DNA from: Nitrosomonas sp.
GTDB taxonomy: Bacteria > Pseudomonadota > Gammaproteobacteria > Burkholderiales > Nitrosomonadaceae
NCBI RefSeq assembly: GCF_019752095.1
Contig: NZ_JAIEMO010000014.1
Coordinates: forward strand, 37,796-101,795
Reading direction: 5' to 3'
Length of the DNA stretch: 64,000 nucleotides
In this document: positions 48,956 through 59,657 of the stretch, one piece after another
Layout of the letters: every line of letters starts with the position of its first letter
How positions within the stretch are numbered: the first letter of the stretch is position 1
Position numbers and translations under genes: made by a program
The notes under the pieces: model-generated
What the model was told of the DNA's origin: nothing
The model's database searches: none
What the model saw: only the letters and a program-made list of their open reading frames with translations

Positions 48956-51802
48956 ATGCGTGACAAACCTCAATCTTCGCTGATTATCAATTCGCCGTAT
49001 CACAAGCCGGATCGCTACTGGGATCAGGATGAAAACGGCAAACTGCTCAGTATCCAGCCAGGGCGCCGTCCGGCGGCGTATGAATTGTATGACACGCGTA
49101 CCAACACGCGGCGCGTGGAAAAACTGGAACGCGTCAATGCCATTCGAGAGCGCCTGGATAGCTGGCGTGATGCCGGCTGGCCCGGCGTGACCAGCGTCAC
49201 GCGGCAATTACTGGAGCATTGGTTTGATCGCGGCGAATGGGACAGTGACGAGAAACGCTGGAGCGGCGGGCCACGGCAATATCCTTTTTATTTTTGCCAG
49301 CTGGAAGCGATTGAGGCGCTGATCTGGTGGCTGGAAGCACCGCAAGACTATAAGCAGGGAATTTTCCTGCCGGGCGACGGCGGGCCGTGGGAGCGCATTT
49401 GCAACAAAATGGCGACGGGTTCGGGCAAGACCTCGCTGATGGCATTGATCATCACCTGGCAAGTGTTAAATGCGCTGCACTACCCCGAGAATCCTCGTTT
49501 TTCCAAAGCCGTACTGATTGTGACGCCGGGGCTGACGGTCAAAAGCCGTTTGCAGGTGCTGTACCCAGGGCATGACAAGAATGTCTATGACGAATTCCGC
49601 CTGTGCCCGAACGAAGCCATGCGGCAGCGGCTCAATCAGACCGAGTTGCTGATTGAAAACTGGCATACCTTGATGGCGCTGAAAGAACAGGATCGATCGG
49701 TGGTTAAAAAAGGCCGGGAAAGCGATGAAGCGTTTACCCGCCGTGTGCTGGGCAAGCTGGCGGCGTACAAGGATCTGATCGTGATAAACGATGAAGCGCA
49801 TCATGCTTACCGTAAACCGGCGGAATTGAAAGTCAGCAAGAAAGAAGCGGAAGAATTGGGGATTGATCTGGACGAGGCGACGCGCTGGATTGACGGTCTG
49901 GATCGCATCCATAAAACCCGACGCATTCGCCGCTGCTTTGATCTGTCGGCGACACCATTCGCACCCACAGGCAAGACCAATACCGAGGCCGGTTTGTTCG
50001 AGTGGATTATTTCGGACTTTGGCTTGAATGATGCGATTGAGGCGGGGTTGGTTAAAACGCCGCGCATTGTGGTGCGCGATGATGCATTGCCGAATGCCAG
50101 AAGCTATCGCAGCAAGCTGTACCATTTGTATCGTGAAGTTGAAGTCAGTCAGGATTTAAATCGTAAAGCAGCCGTTACTGATCCTTTACCGGACCTGGTG
50201 CAAAAAGCCTATGCCATCCTGACGTATGACTGGCGCGAGACAGCGCAGGCCTGGGCGGATAGCGGGCATACCATCCCGCCCGTGTTGCTGACTGTTTGCA
50301 ATCGTACCGAAACGGCGGCGCGTATCGAAAAATTCTTCAACAGTGGCGATTGTTTGATCAAAAGTACGCAAGCACCGGAGAGAACGTTAAGGGTCGATTC
50401 GCGCGTGCTGGAAAAAGCCGAACGGGGTGAGTCGGTGACTAAAGATGCCGACTACGAGCAGCGATTGACGGCGATTATTCAAGCTGCCGGCTTGCCGTCC
50501 GACAAGACTGAGGCTTTGCTGGTTCTCAAGCAACAGGAGCAGTTGCGGGCTTTGGTTGATACTGTAGGTAAACGCGGACAACCGGGGCAGCAATTGCAGA
50601 ATGTAATTTCGGTGGCCATGCTGTCAGAGGGGTGGGATGCTGCGAATGTCACCCACATCATGGGGTTGCGCGCGTTTACCAGTCAACTGCTGTGCGAGCA
50701 GGTGATCGGGCGCGGTTTGCGACGCGTGGCGTATGACATGGACCAAGATGGTTTGTTGCTGCCGGAGTACGTTAATATTTTTGGCGTGCCATTATCAATA
50801 TTTCAGGAAATCAGTGATAACAGTGAAATCGAGTTGCGTCCACCCAAACCAAGTGTGCGCGTCGAGGTGGAGCCGGATCGCAATCACCTGGAAATCCGCT
50901 GGCCCAATATTCAGCGCATTGATCATGTGTTGAAGCAGGAACTGACGCTGGATTGGGAGAAAACTGAGTCGTTAACGTTAGATCCCATGCAAACACCGTT
51001 GAATGCCGAAGTGGCGCCATCATTGACCGGATTTGCCAATCTGGCGATGGCATCGGAGATTGATCTGGAACAAGCCGTGGAGGATTTTCGTTTACAAAAT
51101 ATAATCTTCCGCGCAGCGAGAAAATTGTATTTGCAAAGCGCGGACAGTTTCAGTGGTGATAAGCAGTTTCTTGCGATCCAGTTGATTCATATCGTTGAAG
51201 CATTTCTGCAAAGCGAGAAGCTCAATATTCCAAGTCTGTGGCATCAAGACCCCACACGTAAGCAGATATTGTTTGCATTGAACATGGATACCGTGGTCGG
51301 ACATGTGAACCGATTTATCAGCGCGCAGAATGTCGAAAAGCTTGAAGCGATATTTGATGAAACGTATCCGATTGGTTCTACAGCGCAGATGCGGCCCTGG
51401 ATGACAACCAGACCTTGTCTGGCTACTGATAAATCACAAATTAGTCATGCGGTATACGATAGTGCATGGGAAAAAGTTGTGGCGGATCTTTGTGAGAAAG
51501 CTCCACAAGTGGTGGCGTGGGCTAAAAATGATCACTTGGATTTTGTCATTCGCTATTTATGGCGCGGTTCTTCACGCAATTTTGTACCGGATTATCTGAT
51601 CCGGCTAAATAATGGCAAAACACTGGTGCTGGAAGTCAAAGGCGTGGACAACGAGCAAAACAAAGTCAAGCGTGCAGCAATGGCAATCTGGATCAAAACA
51701 GTGAATGAGCAGGGCGGTTTTGGTCAGTGGTGCTTTGATGTGGTGTTTGAGCCTTCAAGAACGCGGGATGTGTTGCTCACGCATGCGGGTATTGACCTTT
51801 AG
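48956..51802 (+). CDS. Type III-like restriction endonuclease subunit (Res)
   Basis: ATP-dependent restriction subunit with superfamily 2 helicase and nuclease parts. In the 948-residue protein, Walker A is MATGSGKTSLMAL (about residues 152-164), the DEAH box is VINDEAHHAYRKP (279-282), SATPFA lies near 331, and helicase motif VI is QVIGRGLRRVAYD. Near the C-terminus NFVPDYLIRL followed by LVLEVKG (about 877-898) fits a PD-(D/E)xK nuclease site. It resembles the family of type III-like enzymes named from Bordetella BPTD_3080. Translation follows mod with 9 bp between, so both are made from one transcript. Confidence 0.9.
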   Translation: MRDKPQSSLIINSPYHKPDRYWDQDENGKLLSIQPGRRPAAYELYDTRTNTRRVEKLERVNAIRERLDSWRDAGWPGVTSVTRQLLEHWFDRGEWDSDEKRWSGGPRQYPFYFCQLEAIEALIWWLEAPQDYKQGIFLPGDGGPWERICNKMATGSGKTSLMALIITWQVLNALHYPENPRFSKAVLIVTPGLTVKSRLQVLYPGHDKNVYDEFRLCPNEAMRQRLNQTELLIENWHTLMALKEQDRSVVKKGRESDEAFTRRVLGKLAAYKDLIVINDEAHHAYRKPAELKVSKKEAEELGIDLDEATRWIDGLDRIHKTRRIRRCFDLSATPFAPTGKTNTEAGLFEWIISDFGLNDAIEAGLVKTPRIVVRDDALPNARSYRSKLYHLYREVEVSQDLNRKAAVTDPLPDLVQKAYAILTYDWRETAQAWADSGHTIPPVLLTVCNRTETAARIEKFFNSGDCLIKSTQAPERTLRVDSRVLEKAERGESVTKDADYEQRLTAIIQAAGLPSDKTEALLVLKQQEQLRALVDTVGKRGQPGQQLQNVISVAMLSEGWDAANVTHIMGLRAFTSQLLCEQVIGRGLRRVAYDMDQDGLLLPEYVNIFGVPLSIFQEISDNSEIELRPPKPSVRVEVEPDRNHLEIRWPNIQRIDHVLKQELTLDWEKTESLTLDPMQTPLNAEVAPSLTGFANLAMASEIDLEQAVEDFRLQNIIFRAARKLYLQSADSFSGDKQFLAIQLIHIVEAFLQSEKLNIPSLWHQDPTRKQILFALNMDTVVGHVNRFISAQNVEKLEAIFDETYPIGSTAQMRPWMTTRPCLATDKSQISHAVYDSAWEKVVADLCEKAPQVVAWAKNDHLDFVIRYLWRGSSRNFVPDYLIRLNNGKTLVLEVKGVDNEQNKVKRAAMAIWIKTVNEQGGFGQWCFDVVFEPSRTRDVLLTHAGIDL

Positions 51803-51803
51803 C

Positions 51804-51819
51804 GATGAGAGCACTCATC
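51804..51819. terminator. Small hairpin between convergent res and trpE
   Basis: GATGAG-AGCA-CTCATC forms a 6-bp stem directly after the res stop. It is followed by an A-run rather than T on the + strand, so it is a weak terminator candidate. Confidence 0.25.
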
Positions 51820-51868
51820 TAAAAAACGAGTTTATACTGAGTTAGCAGCAAGTAATCGCGAGGTGCTT

Positions 51869-53341
51869 TCAGATTTTACTATCCAATCCATTCTCGGCCA
51901 GTTCTGCCGCGCGCAAAATAGCTTTGGCTTTATTCTGCGTTTCTATCCATTCGTTTTGAGGGATTGAATCAGCAACGATGCCCGCACCTGCCTGCACGTG
52001 CAGTTGGCCATCCTTGATCACAGCGGTGCGAATCGCAATGGCCAGATCCATATCACCGTTAAATCCAAGATAGCCGACTGCTCCGGCATACACGCCGCGT
52101 TTGGAGACTTCCAGTTCGTCAATGATTTCCATCGCGCGCACTTTGGGTGCGCCGCTTACAGTGCCGGCCGGGAACGTGGCGCGCAGCACGTCAATCGCGC
52201 TGAGTTCCGGTTTTAGTTTGCCATCCACATTGGATACGATGTGCATGACATGGGAATAATTTTCAATTTGCATTTTTTCCGTGACTTTGACGGTTCCGGT
52301 TTGTGCCACACGACCGATATCATTGCGGCCCAGATCCATCAGCATGACGTGTTCGGCTATTTCTTTCGGGTCGGCTAGCAGATCGGCTGCCAATGCGGCG
52401 TCCTCCTGGGGGGTTTTGCCCCGCGGACGCGTGCCGGCAATCGGGCGCACAGTGACCGTGTCGCCTTCCAGGCGCACCAATATTTCAGGCGATGCGCCGA
52501 CAACATGAAAATCATCAAAATGGTAGAAAAACATATAGGGAGAAGGGTTGAGGCTGCGTAGTGCGCGATAGAGCGCCAGCGGCGATGCGGTGTAGGGTTT
52601 GCTGGTGCGTTGCGATAACACCACTTGCATGATATCGCCATCATAAATATAGCGCTTGGCCCGCTCAACAGCGGCTTTGAACGCTGCTTCAGGAAATTCC
52701 GCAATGGCAGCGCCGGAAGTAACGCCTTGTTCGGTTGGGATCGTTACCGGCTGGCGTAACTTTGCCAGCAGAGCCTTGAGCCGCTGACGTCCGGTTTGAT
52801 AAGCATTTTCCTGCGCCGGATCGGCATAAACAATCAGATAGAGTTTGCCGGAGAGGTTGTCTACCACGGCCAGTTCTTCCGACAATAACAACAAGATATC
52901 CGGTGTATTCAAGCTATCCGGCTTGGTGTGGCCTTTAAGTTTGTGCTCGATGTAGCGCACAGTATCGTATGAGAAGTAGCCAGCCAGTCCACCACAGAAG
53001 CGGGAATTTCCGGCCGGGCACGGAGCGGCTTTAAATCGCGCCAGATAGGATTCGATATAGGCCAGGGTGTCGCTAACCGTGACGGTTTCGACTGCGTCGT
53101 GATTTATTATGGTGATCGTGTCTTCGTGCACCACCATGCGCGTTGTTGCCGGTAGCCCGATAATCGAAAACCGGCCAAAGCGCTCGCCACCCTGTACCGA
53201 TTCCAATAAATAGGAATAGGGTTGGTTGGCCAGTTTCAGGTAAATCGATAAAGGGGTATCAAGATCCGCATAAGTTTCCAGAACTATGGGAATACGATTG
53301 TATCCCTGCTGCGCGAGCTGATTGAATTCGGCTTCGGTCAT
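51869..53341 (-). CDS. trpE: Anthranilate synthase component I
   Basis: Makes anthranilate from chorismate for tryptophan synthesis. The 490-residue protein has the tryptophan feedback site [19 protein letters not shown] and the chorismate-binding blocks [38 protein letters not shown] and [20 protein letters not shown]. It follows gph by 8 bp in the leftward rpe-gph-trpE operon. trpG, trpD and trpC, which commonly follow in related bacteria, are not present here; the R-M genes are next on the opposite strand. Confidence 0.97.
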   Translation of the reverse strand: MTEAEFNQLAQQGYNRIPIVLETYADLDTPLSIYLKLANQPYSYLLESVQGGERFGRFSIIGLPATTRMVVHEDTITIINHDAVETVTVSDTLAYIESYLARFKAAPCPAGNSRFCGGLAGYFSYDTVRYIEHKLKGHTKPDSLNTPDILLLLSEELAVVDNLSGKLYLIVYADPAQENAYQTGRQRLKALLAKLRQPVTIPTEQGVTSGAAIAEFPEAAFKAAVERAKRYIYDGDIMQVVLSQRTSKPYTASPLALYRALRSLNPSPYMFFYHFDDFHVVGASPEILVRLEGDTVTVRPIAGTRPRGKTPQEDAALAADLLADPKEIAEHVMLMDLGRNDIGRVAQTGTVKVTEKMQIENYSHVMHIVSNVDGKLKPELSAIDVLRATFPAGTVSGAPKVRAMEIIDELEVSKRGVYAGAVGYLGFNGDMDLAIAIRTAVIKDGQLHVQAGAGIVADSIPQNEWIETQNKAKAILRAAELAENGLDSKI

Positions 53342-53349
53342 TCTTGTTT

Positions 53350-54075
53350 CTAAGCGATTCTTTTAACCAGTTTTGATGCATCCAGCAGCGTCTCGACGAT
53401 CGCGTCGCAATCCAGTTCGTACACATCGCGCCCCTCATTGTAACCATAGGGTACACAGAATACAGGGCAACCGGCTGCTCGGGCGGCGATCGCATCATTC
53501 AATGAGTCGCCGATCAGCAACACTTCATGCGGTTGCGCATCGAAGTGCTTGCAAATATGTATGAGCGGCATGGGGTCCGGCTTTTTCTTGGGGAGGCTAT
53601 CGCCTGACAGAACGATCTCAAATTTTTCAAATAATCCTGTCGCATGCAGCAGCGGTATGGTGAATGCTTCAGCTTTGTTAGTGATGCAGGCCAATTTATA
53701 GCCGGCTTGCTGCAAGGCTTGTATGCCCTCGACAACACCGGGATAGGGGCGCGTATTTACACTCAAATTGTTGGCGTAATGTTGTTCGTAAATCGGCAAT
53801 GCTTTGGCAAACAAAGCGGCATCGGGTTCTGCATCCAGTTGCCCGGTTAATGTGCGTTTGACCAGTTTTTGTATGCCTTTCCCGATATAGGAGCGAATCG
53901 TTGCTGTCGATTGTTCTGGCATGCCCAGATCCTTCAGCATCAGGTTTGCGGATAAGGCGAGGTCTTCAGCGGTATCGAGCAATGTGCCGTCCAGATCAAT
54001 CATGATGACCTTGATCGCTATTGGAGATGTTATTTTTTTAGCTGAAGCTGTGTTGCCAGAAGAGATATGATTCAT
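53350..54075 (-). CDS. gph: Phosphoglycolate phosphatase
   Basis: HAD-family phosphatase that removes phosphoglycolate, the by-product of Rubisco oxygenase activity and of DNA repair. The 241-residue protein has the nucleophile motif [17 protein letters not shown] (about residues 24-40), [10 protein letters not shown] (motif II), KKKPDPMPL (motif III Lys) and [20 protein letters not shown] (motif IV). The N-terminal 20 residues are non-conserved; a start closer to [10 protein letters not shown] is possible but no better codon is visible. It is next to rpe, as often seen with Calvin-cycle-associated genes. Confidence 0.93.
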   Translation of the reverse strand: MNHISSGNTASAKKITSPIAIKVIMIDLDGTLLDTAEDLALSANLMLKDLGMPEQSTATIRSYIGKGIQKLVKRTLTGQLDAEPDAALFAKALPIYEQHYANNLSVNTRPYPGVVEGIQALQQAGYKLACITNKAEAFTIPLLHATGLFEKFEIVLSGDSLPKKKPDPMPLIHICKHFDAQPHEVLLIGDSLNDAIAARAAGCPVFCVPYGYNEGRDVYELDCDAIVETLLDASKLVKRIA

Positions 54076-54116
54076 TGGAATAGTGGAAAGCGATATTTTC
54101 GTAAAGTTGTGGTTGA

Positions 54117-54794
54117 TTAAGCTTTGGCTAACTCAGCCCGGAATGCAGCAACGACGCTGTCATATCGATGTGGATCAGAGTCATTGCGAGCCTGATAAAT
54201 CGCAGAACCAGCGACGAAAGTATCGGCACCGGCACGAGCGATTTCGGCAATGTTGTCCACTTTCACGCCACCGTCGATTTCCAGCATAATGTCTTTGCCA
54301 CTCGCATCGATAAGCTTTCTGACGGCGCGTAGTTTGTTCAGTGCTTCAGGTATGAATTTCTGTCCGCCAAACCCTGGATTGACCGACATGATCAAAATTA
54401 GATCCAGTTTGTCGAGCACGTGATCCAAATAGTGCAATGGTGTGGCAGGATTAAACACTAATCCTGCTTTGCAGCCTTGTTCTTTAATTAATCCGATGGT
54501 GCGATCAATGTGATTTGAGGCTTCCGGATGAAATGAGATGATATTGGCGCCAGCCTTGGCAAAATCAGGAATAATGCGATCTACAGGCTGTACCATCAGA
54601 TGCACGTCGATAATTGCATCAGTGACTGGGCGAAGAGCTTCGCAAACCAAGGGGCCAATGGTTAGATTGGGGACATAATGATTGTCCATTACATCAAAAT
54701 GAATAATATCTGCGCCTGAATCAATCACATCGGTGACTTCTTGACCCAATTTGGCGAAATTAGCAGAAAGAATGCTGGGTGCTAGACGGTACAT
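54117..54794 (-). CDS. rpe: Ribulose-phosphate 3-epimerase
   Basis: Interconverts ribulose-5-phosphate and xylulose-5-phosphate in the pentose phosphate and Calvin cycles. The 225-residue TIM barrel has [60 protein letters not shown] and [11 protein letters not shown], including the metal-binding His/Asp residues. It is the first gene of rpe-gph-trpE. Confidence 0.97.
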   Translation of the reverse strand: MYRLAPSILSANFAKLGQEVTDVIDSGADIIHFDVMDNHYVPNLTIGPLVCEALRPVTDAIIDVHLMVQPVDRIIPDFAKAGANIISFHPEASNHIDRTIGLIKEQGCKAGLVFNPATPLHYLDHVLDKLDLILIMSVNPGFGGQKFIPEALNKLRAVRKLIDASGKDIMLEIDGGVKVDNIAEIARAGADTFVAGSAIYQARNDSDPHRYDSVVAAFRAELAKA

Positions 54795-54949
54795 GGAAAT
54801 AACCTCTTAATATTCAAATCCGTTATTTTAACCGCAAATGACAGGCTGCGCGTAAAAGAGTGATTGTTAATGGATAATATTTCCAATAATCATACAGCTG
54901 TTTCTTGGTAAACTACTGTTGAAAACGTAAAACAGTTTGGAACAAAAAG

Positions 54950-55333
54950 ATGACCGAAGAGAAGAAGTATGAAATTGATATCAATGTTCGTACCATATAT
55001 TTGCCCGATCAGTCGGATGAAGAATCGGATCGGCATGTGTTTGCTTATACCATTACCATTGCGAATAAGGGGTCAGTGGCAACTCAGCTTATCAGCAGGC
55101 ATTGGATTATCGATAACGGTGATGGCACTACTCAGGAAGTGCGCGGGTTGGGCGTTGTGGGCGAACAGCCATTGCTCAAGCCGGGTGATAGCTTTGAATA
55201 TACCAGTGGAACGGTGATTTCTACTTCAGTTGGATCAATGAAAGGAAGCTACCAGATGGCGGCTGAAGATGGTTTTCATTTTGATGTGGCCATACCGGAG
55301 TTTATCCTGAGTGTTCCCAGAACGCTGCATTAG
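54950..55333 (+). CDS. apaG: ApaG family protein
   Basis: The 127-residue beta-sandwich protein matches ApaG, linked in some bacteria to cobalt/magnesium homeostasis though its biochemistry is open. Visible family blocks: FAYTITIANKGSVATQLISR, HWIIDNGDGTTQEVRGLGVV and GEQPLLKPGDSFEYTSGTV. It is divergent from rpe. Confidence 0.95.
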   Translation: MTEEKKYEIDINVRTIYLPDQSDEESDRHVFAYTITIANKGSVATQLISRHWIIDNGDGTTQEVRGLGVVGEQPLLKPGDSFEYTSGTVISTSVGSMKGSYQMAAEDGFHFDVAIPEFILSVPRTLH

Positions 55334-55390
55334 TGTGGCTGATTTTAGTTCTGGTGTTACGTGTGATGCTTCAAAGCTTTCATCATTTCA

Positions 55391-56095
55391 ATGACAGGTA
55401 AGCTCTATTTGATTCCGGCGCCAATCAGTCAAACCGATATCGCTTGGGTGTTGCCGGCGGCAGTGCAACAATGTGTTGCGGAAATTTCTCATTTTATCGT
55501 TGAGCATCCTAAGACGGCGAGGCAATTTCTGAAACAGTTGCATTGCAAATGTCCTCTGCAGGAATTAAATATGCAGACCCTGAATGAGCATACGCAGGCA
55601 AAAGATTTGTTGTCTTTGCTGGATCCAATTTTGGCTGGGCATGATGTGGGCTTGCTGTCCGAAGCGGGTTGCCCGGCAGTGGCGGATCCTGGAGCCGGAC
55701 TTGTCAGGCTGGCACATAAAAAAAATATTCCTGTCGTGCCTTTGGTCGGGCCATCATCTATATTACTAGCGTTGATGGCATCAGGCTTAAATGGGCAACG
55801 ATTTGCCTTTCATGGTTATTTGCCGGTTGAGAGCGTAGCCAGAGCGAGTAAAATATTAGAACTGGAAAAAGTATCGATCAATCTGCAGCAAACGCAGATC
55901 TTCATTGAAACCCCTTACCGTAACCAGAAATTGCTCGAGCAACTCGTCAAAGTGTGCAATGACAATACCGACTTGTGCGTTGCAACCGACCTGACATTTG
56001 TCCGTGAAAGGATTGCAACTAAATCGATCAAAGAATGGCGACGCTCTCTGCCAGACATCAATAAAATACCGGCAATTTTTTTATTGCAGGGATAG
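55391..56095 (+). CDS. SAM-dependent methyltransferase of the tetrapyrrole methylase / RsmI-like family
   Basis: The 234-residue protein has the fold of tetrapyrrole methylases: GKLYLIPAPI at the N-terminus, LLSEAGCPAVADPGAGLVRL (SAM-binding loop) and VPLVGPSSILLALMASGLNG, as in RsmI and its relatives. It is shorter than RsmI (about 285) and has a different N-terminal segment, so the exact target (16S rRNA C1402 or other) is not certain. It lies 57 bp after apaG. Confidence 0.85.
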   Translation: MTGKLYLIPAPISQTDIAWVLPAAVQQCVAEISHFIVEHPKTARQFLKQLHCKCPLQELNMQTLNEHTQAKDLLSLLDPILAGHDVGLLSEAGCPAVADPGAGLVRLAHKKNIPVVPLVGPSSILLALMASGLNGQRFAFHGYLPVESVARASKILELEKVSINLQQTQIFIETPYRNQKLLEQLVKVCNDNTDLCVATDLTFVRERIATKSIKEWRRSLPDINKIPAIFLLQG

Positions 56096-56133
56096 CTGAT
56101 TTCAGTATGGATGTTACCCGGCAATCTGAGTGA

Positions 56134-56529
56134 TTATTGATCTGGATGTTTTTTCTGAATAAATTCTATTTTGTAGCCGTCGGGATCTTCGATAAATGCA
56201 ATGACTGTCGTGCCATGCTTCATCGGGCCAGCTTCACGGGTTACTTTGCCACCCATTTTTTTGGTGTTCTCGCAGGCTTGATAAGCATCCTCAACCTCAA
56301 TAGCAATATGACCAAAACCTTCGCCCAGGTTGTAAGAAGGTGTATCCCAATTGTGCGTCAGTTCCAGTACGGTACCATTAGCTTCATCCTGGTAACCTAC
56401 AAAAGCGAGAGTGAATTTGCCATCCGGGTAATCTTTGCGGCGGAGTAATTTCATTCCTAAAACTTGTAAATAAAACGCCAGTGATTGTTCGAGATTTCCG
56501 ACTCGCAGCATCGTATGTAGGATACGCAT
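56134..56529 (-). CDS. gloA: Lactoylglutathione lyase (glyoxalase I)
   Basis: Detoxifies methylglyoxal via S-lactoylglutathione. The 131-residue protein starts [20 protein letters not shown], with the metal-binding His in the first motif and Glu in [22 protein letters not shown] supplies the second His and KIEFIQK the final Glu. Its ATG directly follows the rubredoxin TAA stop (TAAATG), so the two are co-translated. Confidence 0.96.
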   Translation of the reverse strand: MRILHTMLRVGNLEQSLAFYLQVLGMKLLRRKDYPDGKFTLAFVGYQDEANGTVLELTHNWDTPSYNLGEGFGHIAIEVEDAYQACENTKKMGGKVTREAGPMKHGTTVIAFIEDPDGYKIEFIQKKHPDQ

Positions 56530-56718
56530 TTAAATTTTTACCATTTCAAAATCTTCTTTACGCGCGCCGCATTCCGGGCAGGTCCAATTGATTGGCACAT
56601 CTTCCCAGCGCGTACCCGGTTCAATGCCCTCATCTGGGGAACCTAAGGCTTCATCATAGATGTAGCCGCAAATTAAGCACATATAACGATTATATTGACC
56701 ATTTTCTTCGGTAGGCAT
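56530..56718 (-). CDS. Rubredoxin
   Basis: Small iron-electron carrier. The 62-residue protein has the two Cys pairs that bind one iron: CLICGYIYDEALGSPDEGI and CPECGARKEDFEMV. The short N-terminal extension (MPTEENGQYN) is acceptable for the family. It lies in front of gloA and divergent from thiD. Confidence 0.96.
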   Translation of the reverse strand: MPTEENGQYNRYMCLICGYIYDEALGSPDEGIEPGTRWEDVPINWTCPECGARKEDFEMVKI

Positions 56719-56770
56719 GATAGATAGCAGTGTCCTTTTAGGTTAAAATGATATTTTACGGTATTAATGC

Positions 56771-57634
56771 ATGTTACAGCCACCCCCAATCGTACTTTCT
56801 TTTGCTGCCAATGACCCTAGTGGCGGGGCAGGTCTGCAGGCGGATATGTTGACTATCGCCAGTTTGGGTTGTCATCCATTGTCCGTCATGACGGCTATAA
56901 CTGTCCAGGATACAGCAGGCGTAGATGAAGTAATGCCGCTGGATTCCGAATGGGTTGTAGACCAAGCGCGAGCCGTGTTGGAAGACATGCCGGTTCACGC
57001 GTTTAAGATTGGTTTGTTGGGTAGCGTTGAAAATATTGCTGCTATCGCGGAAGTCATTTCTGATTACCCTCATATCCCTTTAGTGATGGATCCCATACTG
57101 ACCTCCGGACGCGGGGATGAGCTCGCTAACGAAGAAATGATTGATGCGATGCGTGATTTATTGTTGCCGCAGGTTACGATATTAACGCCCAATAGTTTGG
57201 AGGCAAGACATCTAGCGCAGCTGGATAGTGACGGTAATGAAAGCAGATTGGATTTGAATGTTTGTGCGCATCGATTGTTGGATATGGGATGTGGATATGT
57301 ATTGATAACCGGCACGCACGAGAATACAGCGAAGGTGACGAATACCTTGTTTGACATTGATGGCATGGTGCGATCAGATCAGTGGAATCGGCTTGAACAT
57401 ACTTATCATGGTTCGGGTTGTACGCTGGCATCGGCGATCGCCGCATCGTTAGCCAATGGATTATCCATTAGTGAAAGTGTAATAGAAGCGCAGGATTATA
57501 CCTGGCATGCACTGCAAGCTGGGTTCCGTCCCGGTATGGGGCAATATATTCCCAACCGGCTTTTCTGGGTTAAAGATATTGCAGATAGTGAAGACGAAAA
57601 TGTCGGTGCGGTCGTTGAAAAGCCGGAGGATTAG
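56771..57634 (+). CDS. thiD: Hydroxymethylpyrimidine / phosphomethylpyrimidine kinase
   Basis: Phosphorylates the pyrimidine precursor of thiamine. The 287-residue ribokinase-fold protein has VLSFAANDPSGGAGLQADML at the N-terminus, GCHPLSVMTAITVQDT, and the anion-hole/catalytic block THTYHGSGCTLASAIAA-like HTYHGSGCTLASAIAASLAN. No TPP riboswitch-like sequence is visible in the 52-bp upstream gap shared with rubredoxin. Its 3' end overlaps the thiE start. Confidence 0.94.
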   Translation: MLQPPPIVLSFAANDPSGGAGLQADMLTIASLGCHPLSVMTAITVQDTAGVDEVMPLDSEWVVDQARAVLEDMPVHAFKIGLLGSVENIAAIAEVISDYPHIPLVMDPILTSGRGDELANEEMIDAMRDLLLPQVTILTPNSLEARHLAQLDSDGNESRLDLNVCAHRLLDMGCGYVLITGTHENTAKVTNTLFDIDGMVRSDQWNRLEHTYHGSGCTLASAIAASLANGLSISESVIEAQDYTWHALQAGFRPGMGQYIPNRLFWVKDIADSEDENVGAVVEKPED

Positions 57635-58250
57635 AGGGTTGTATGCGATAACTCCTGATTCTGAGGATACCCATGATCTGTTGGATAAGACGCAACAAGC
57701 TCTAGCGGGTGGGGCGGGGTGTATTCAATATCGCAATAAATCAGCAGATAACGTTTTACGTAAGAAGCAAGCCAGCTTATTGTTGCAGTTGTGCAGCAAG
57801 TATGAAATTCCTCTAGTTATCAACGATCATATTGATCTTGCAATAGAGATTGATGCGGACGGAGTGCATGTGGGGCGGGACGATACATCAGTATCCGATG
57901 CGCGAAAATTGTTGAAGCAAGGAAAAATTGTTGGCGCATCATGTTATAACAATCTGAATCTGGCGATTGAAGCAGAAAAACAAGGGGCTGATTATGTCGC
58001 CTTCGGCGCTTTTTTTCCTTCAGTGACCAAACCGGATGCGACACCGGTTTCGATGAGTCTGATCAATCAAGCAAGGCGAACGGTAACAACGTCAATTGTC
58101 GGGATTGGCGGAATCCAGTTGACCAATGCGGCTGCAATGGTGATTGATAACGGATGTGATGCCATTGCCGTTTGTAGCGATTTGTATCAGGCTAAAAATA
58201 TTAAGCTTAGAGCAGCGCAATATGCGCACTTATTTACACAAAATCTGTAA
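57600..58250 (+). CDS. thiE: Thiamine-phosphate synthase
   Basis: Joins the pyrimidine and thiazole halves to thiamine phosphate. The TIM-barrel protein has GLYAITPDSEDTHDLL, GGAGCIQYRNKSADN, PLVINDHIDLAIEIDADGVH and GADYVAFGAFFPSVTKP. ATG 57600 gives 216 residues, overlapping thiD by 35 bases. A TTG at 57639 (203 residues) has a better ribosome-binding site, GGAGGA about 9 bases upstream; either may be used. Alignment with relatives would decide. Confidence 0.92.
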   Translation: MSVRSLKSRRIRGLYAITPDSEDTHDLLDKTQQALAGGAGCIQYRNKSADNVLRKKQASLLLQLCSKYEIPLVINDHIDLAIEIDADGVHVGRDDTSVSDARKLLKQGKIVGASCYNNLNLAIEAEKQGADYVAFGAFFPSVTKPDATPVSMSLINQARRTVTTSIVGIGGIQLTNAAAMVIDNGCDAIAVCSDLYQAKNIKLRAAQYAHLFTQNL

Positions 58251-58299
58251 TACATTTGAATCCGGGTTATCTTTATCAATTCTTTTTATGAGTAACTAA

Positions 58300-59580
58300 A
58301 TGACTTCACGTAATCATCAATTATTTGAACAATCTCAGCAATATATTCCCGGCGGCGTTAATTCTCCAGTTCGTGCGTTTAAATCGGTGGGTGGTGAGCC
58401 GGTTTTTTTTCAACGCGGCGAAGGTGCCTATTTCTGGGATGCAGACGGTAAATCGTACATCGATTATGTCGGCTCATGGGGTCCTTTGATTTTGGGTCAT
58501 GCGCATCCGGAAGTCGTTAAGGCGGTTCAGACTGCGGCACAGAATGGTTTAACTTTTGGCGCACCTACTGAGGCGGAACTGGAAATCGCGCAATTGATTT
58601 GTCAATTGGTTCCATCCATTGAACAGGTGCGATTAGTGAGCTCCGGTACCGAAGCAGGCATGAGCGTTATCCGCTTGGCGCGGGGATTTACCGGCAGAAG
58701 TAAAATCATTAAATTTGAAGGTTGCTACCATGGTCACGATGACTCCTTGTTAGTTAAAGCGGGTTCGGGTGCATTAACCTTCGGTAATCCTAGTTCCGCC
58801 GGGGTGCCGGCGGAAACAGCCGGTCATACGATTGTTCTGGACTACAACGACATAGCAGGCATTGAAGCCGCATTCAACCAATGGGGCAAAGAGATCGCTG
58901 CGGTGATTGTCGAGCCGGTTGCCGGCAATATGAATCTGATAGCGCCACAAGCTGATTTTCTGACCAAGCTTCGGACATTTTGTACGCAAAATGGCAGTGT
59001 ATTAATATTTGATGAAGTGATGACGGGATTTCGTGTCGGGCTAGGGGGCGCGCAAGGATTGTACCAGATCAAACCTGATCTGACTGCATTGGGCAAAGTC
59101 ATCGGTGGTGGCATGCCGATGGCGGCATTTGGCGGACGTCGCGATATCATGCAGTGCCTGGCGCCACTGGGTCCGGTTTATCAGGCGGGTACTTTGTCCG
59201 GTAATCCGGTGGCCGTTGCAGCGGGATTGGCTACGTTAAAGTTGATTCAAGCGCCTGGTTTTTACGATCAATTATTCAACAGAACGAAGCAATTGGTCGA
59301 TGGTGTTACCTCTATAGCTAAAAATCATGGGGTTGATTTTTGTGCGCAATCTATTGGCGGTATGTTTGGATTGTATTTTAATAAAAATATACCCGGCAGC
59401 TTTGCCGAGGTGATGCAATGCGACAAATCAGCCTTTAACCGATTCTTTCATGCCATGCTGGAGGAAGGTATTTATTTTGCTCCGTCGGCATTTGAAGCAG
59501 GTTTTGTGTCGTCGGTGCATGGAGACGATGAATTGGAAAAAACATTATCTGCGGCAGAGAAAATATTTAAGGACTGGTAA
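58300..59580 (+). CDS. hemL: Glutamate-1-semialdehyde 2,1-aminomutase
   Basis: PLP enzyme that makes 5-aminolevulinate, the haem precursor, by the C5 pathway. The 426-residue protein has the PLP-binding Lys266 in [19 protein letters not shown], and the substrate-site residues in [20 protein letters not shown] and [20 protein letters not shown]. Length matches the family. It is followed by a hairpin terminator. Confidence 0.97.
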   Translation: MTSRNHQLFEQSQQYIPGGVNSPVRAFKSVGGEPVFFQRGEGAYFWDADGKSYIDYVGSWGPLILGHAHPEVVKAVQTAAQNGLTFGAPTEAELEIAQLICQLVPSIEQVRLVSSGTEAGMSVIRLARGFTGRSKIIKFEGCYHGHDDSLLVKAGSGALTFGNPSSAGVPAETAGHTIVLDYNDIAGIEAAFNQWGKEIAAVIVEPVAGNMNLIAPQADFLTKLRTFCTQNGSVLIFDEVMTGFRVGLGGAQGLYQIKPDLTALGKVIGGGMPMAAFGGRRDIMQCLAPLGPVYQAGTLSGNPVAVAAGLATLKLIQAPGFYDQLFNRTKQLVDGVTSIAKNHGVDFCAQSIGGMFGLYFNKNIPGSFAEVMQCDKSAFNRFFHAMLEEGIYFAPSAFEAGFVSSVHGDDELEKTLSAAEKIFKDW

Positions 59581-59657
59581 TGTTTAATCTTTGCCGGATT
59601 TAATTCCTCGTCGCTTGCGGCGTGGTGCTTTATTGATTTGTATAAAGTGAAAGTTAA

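Noticed and set aside
56719..56770. TPP riboswitch upstream of thiD
   Set aside because: The intergenic gap is only 52 bp and has none of the conserved THI-box sequence.
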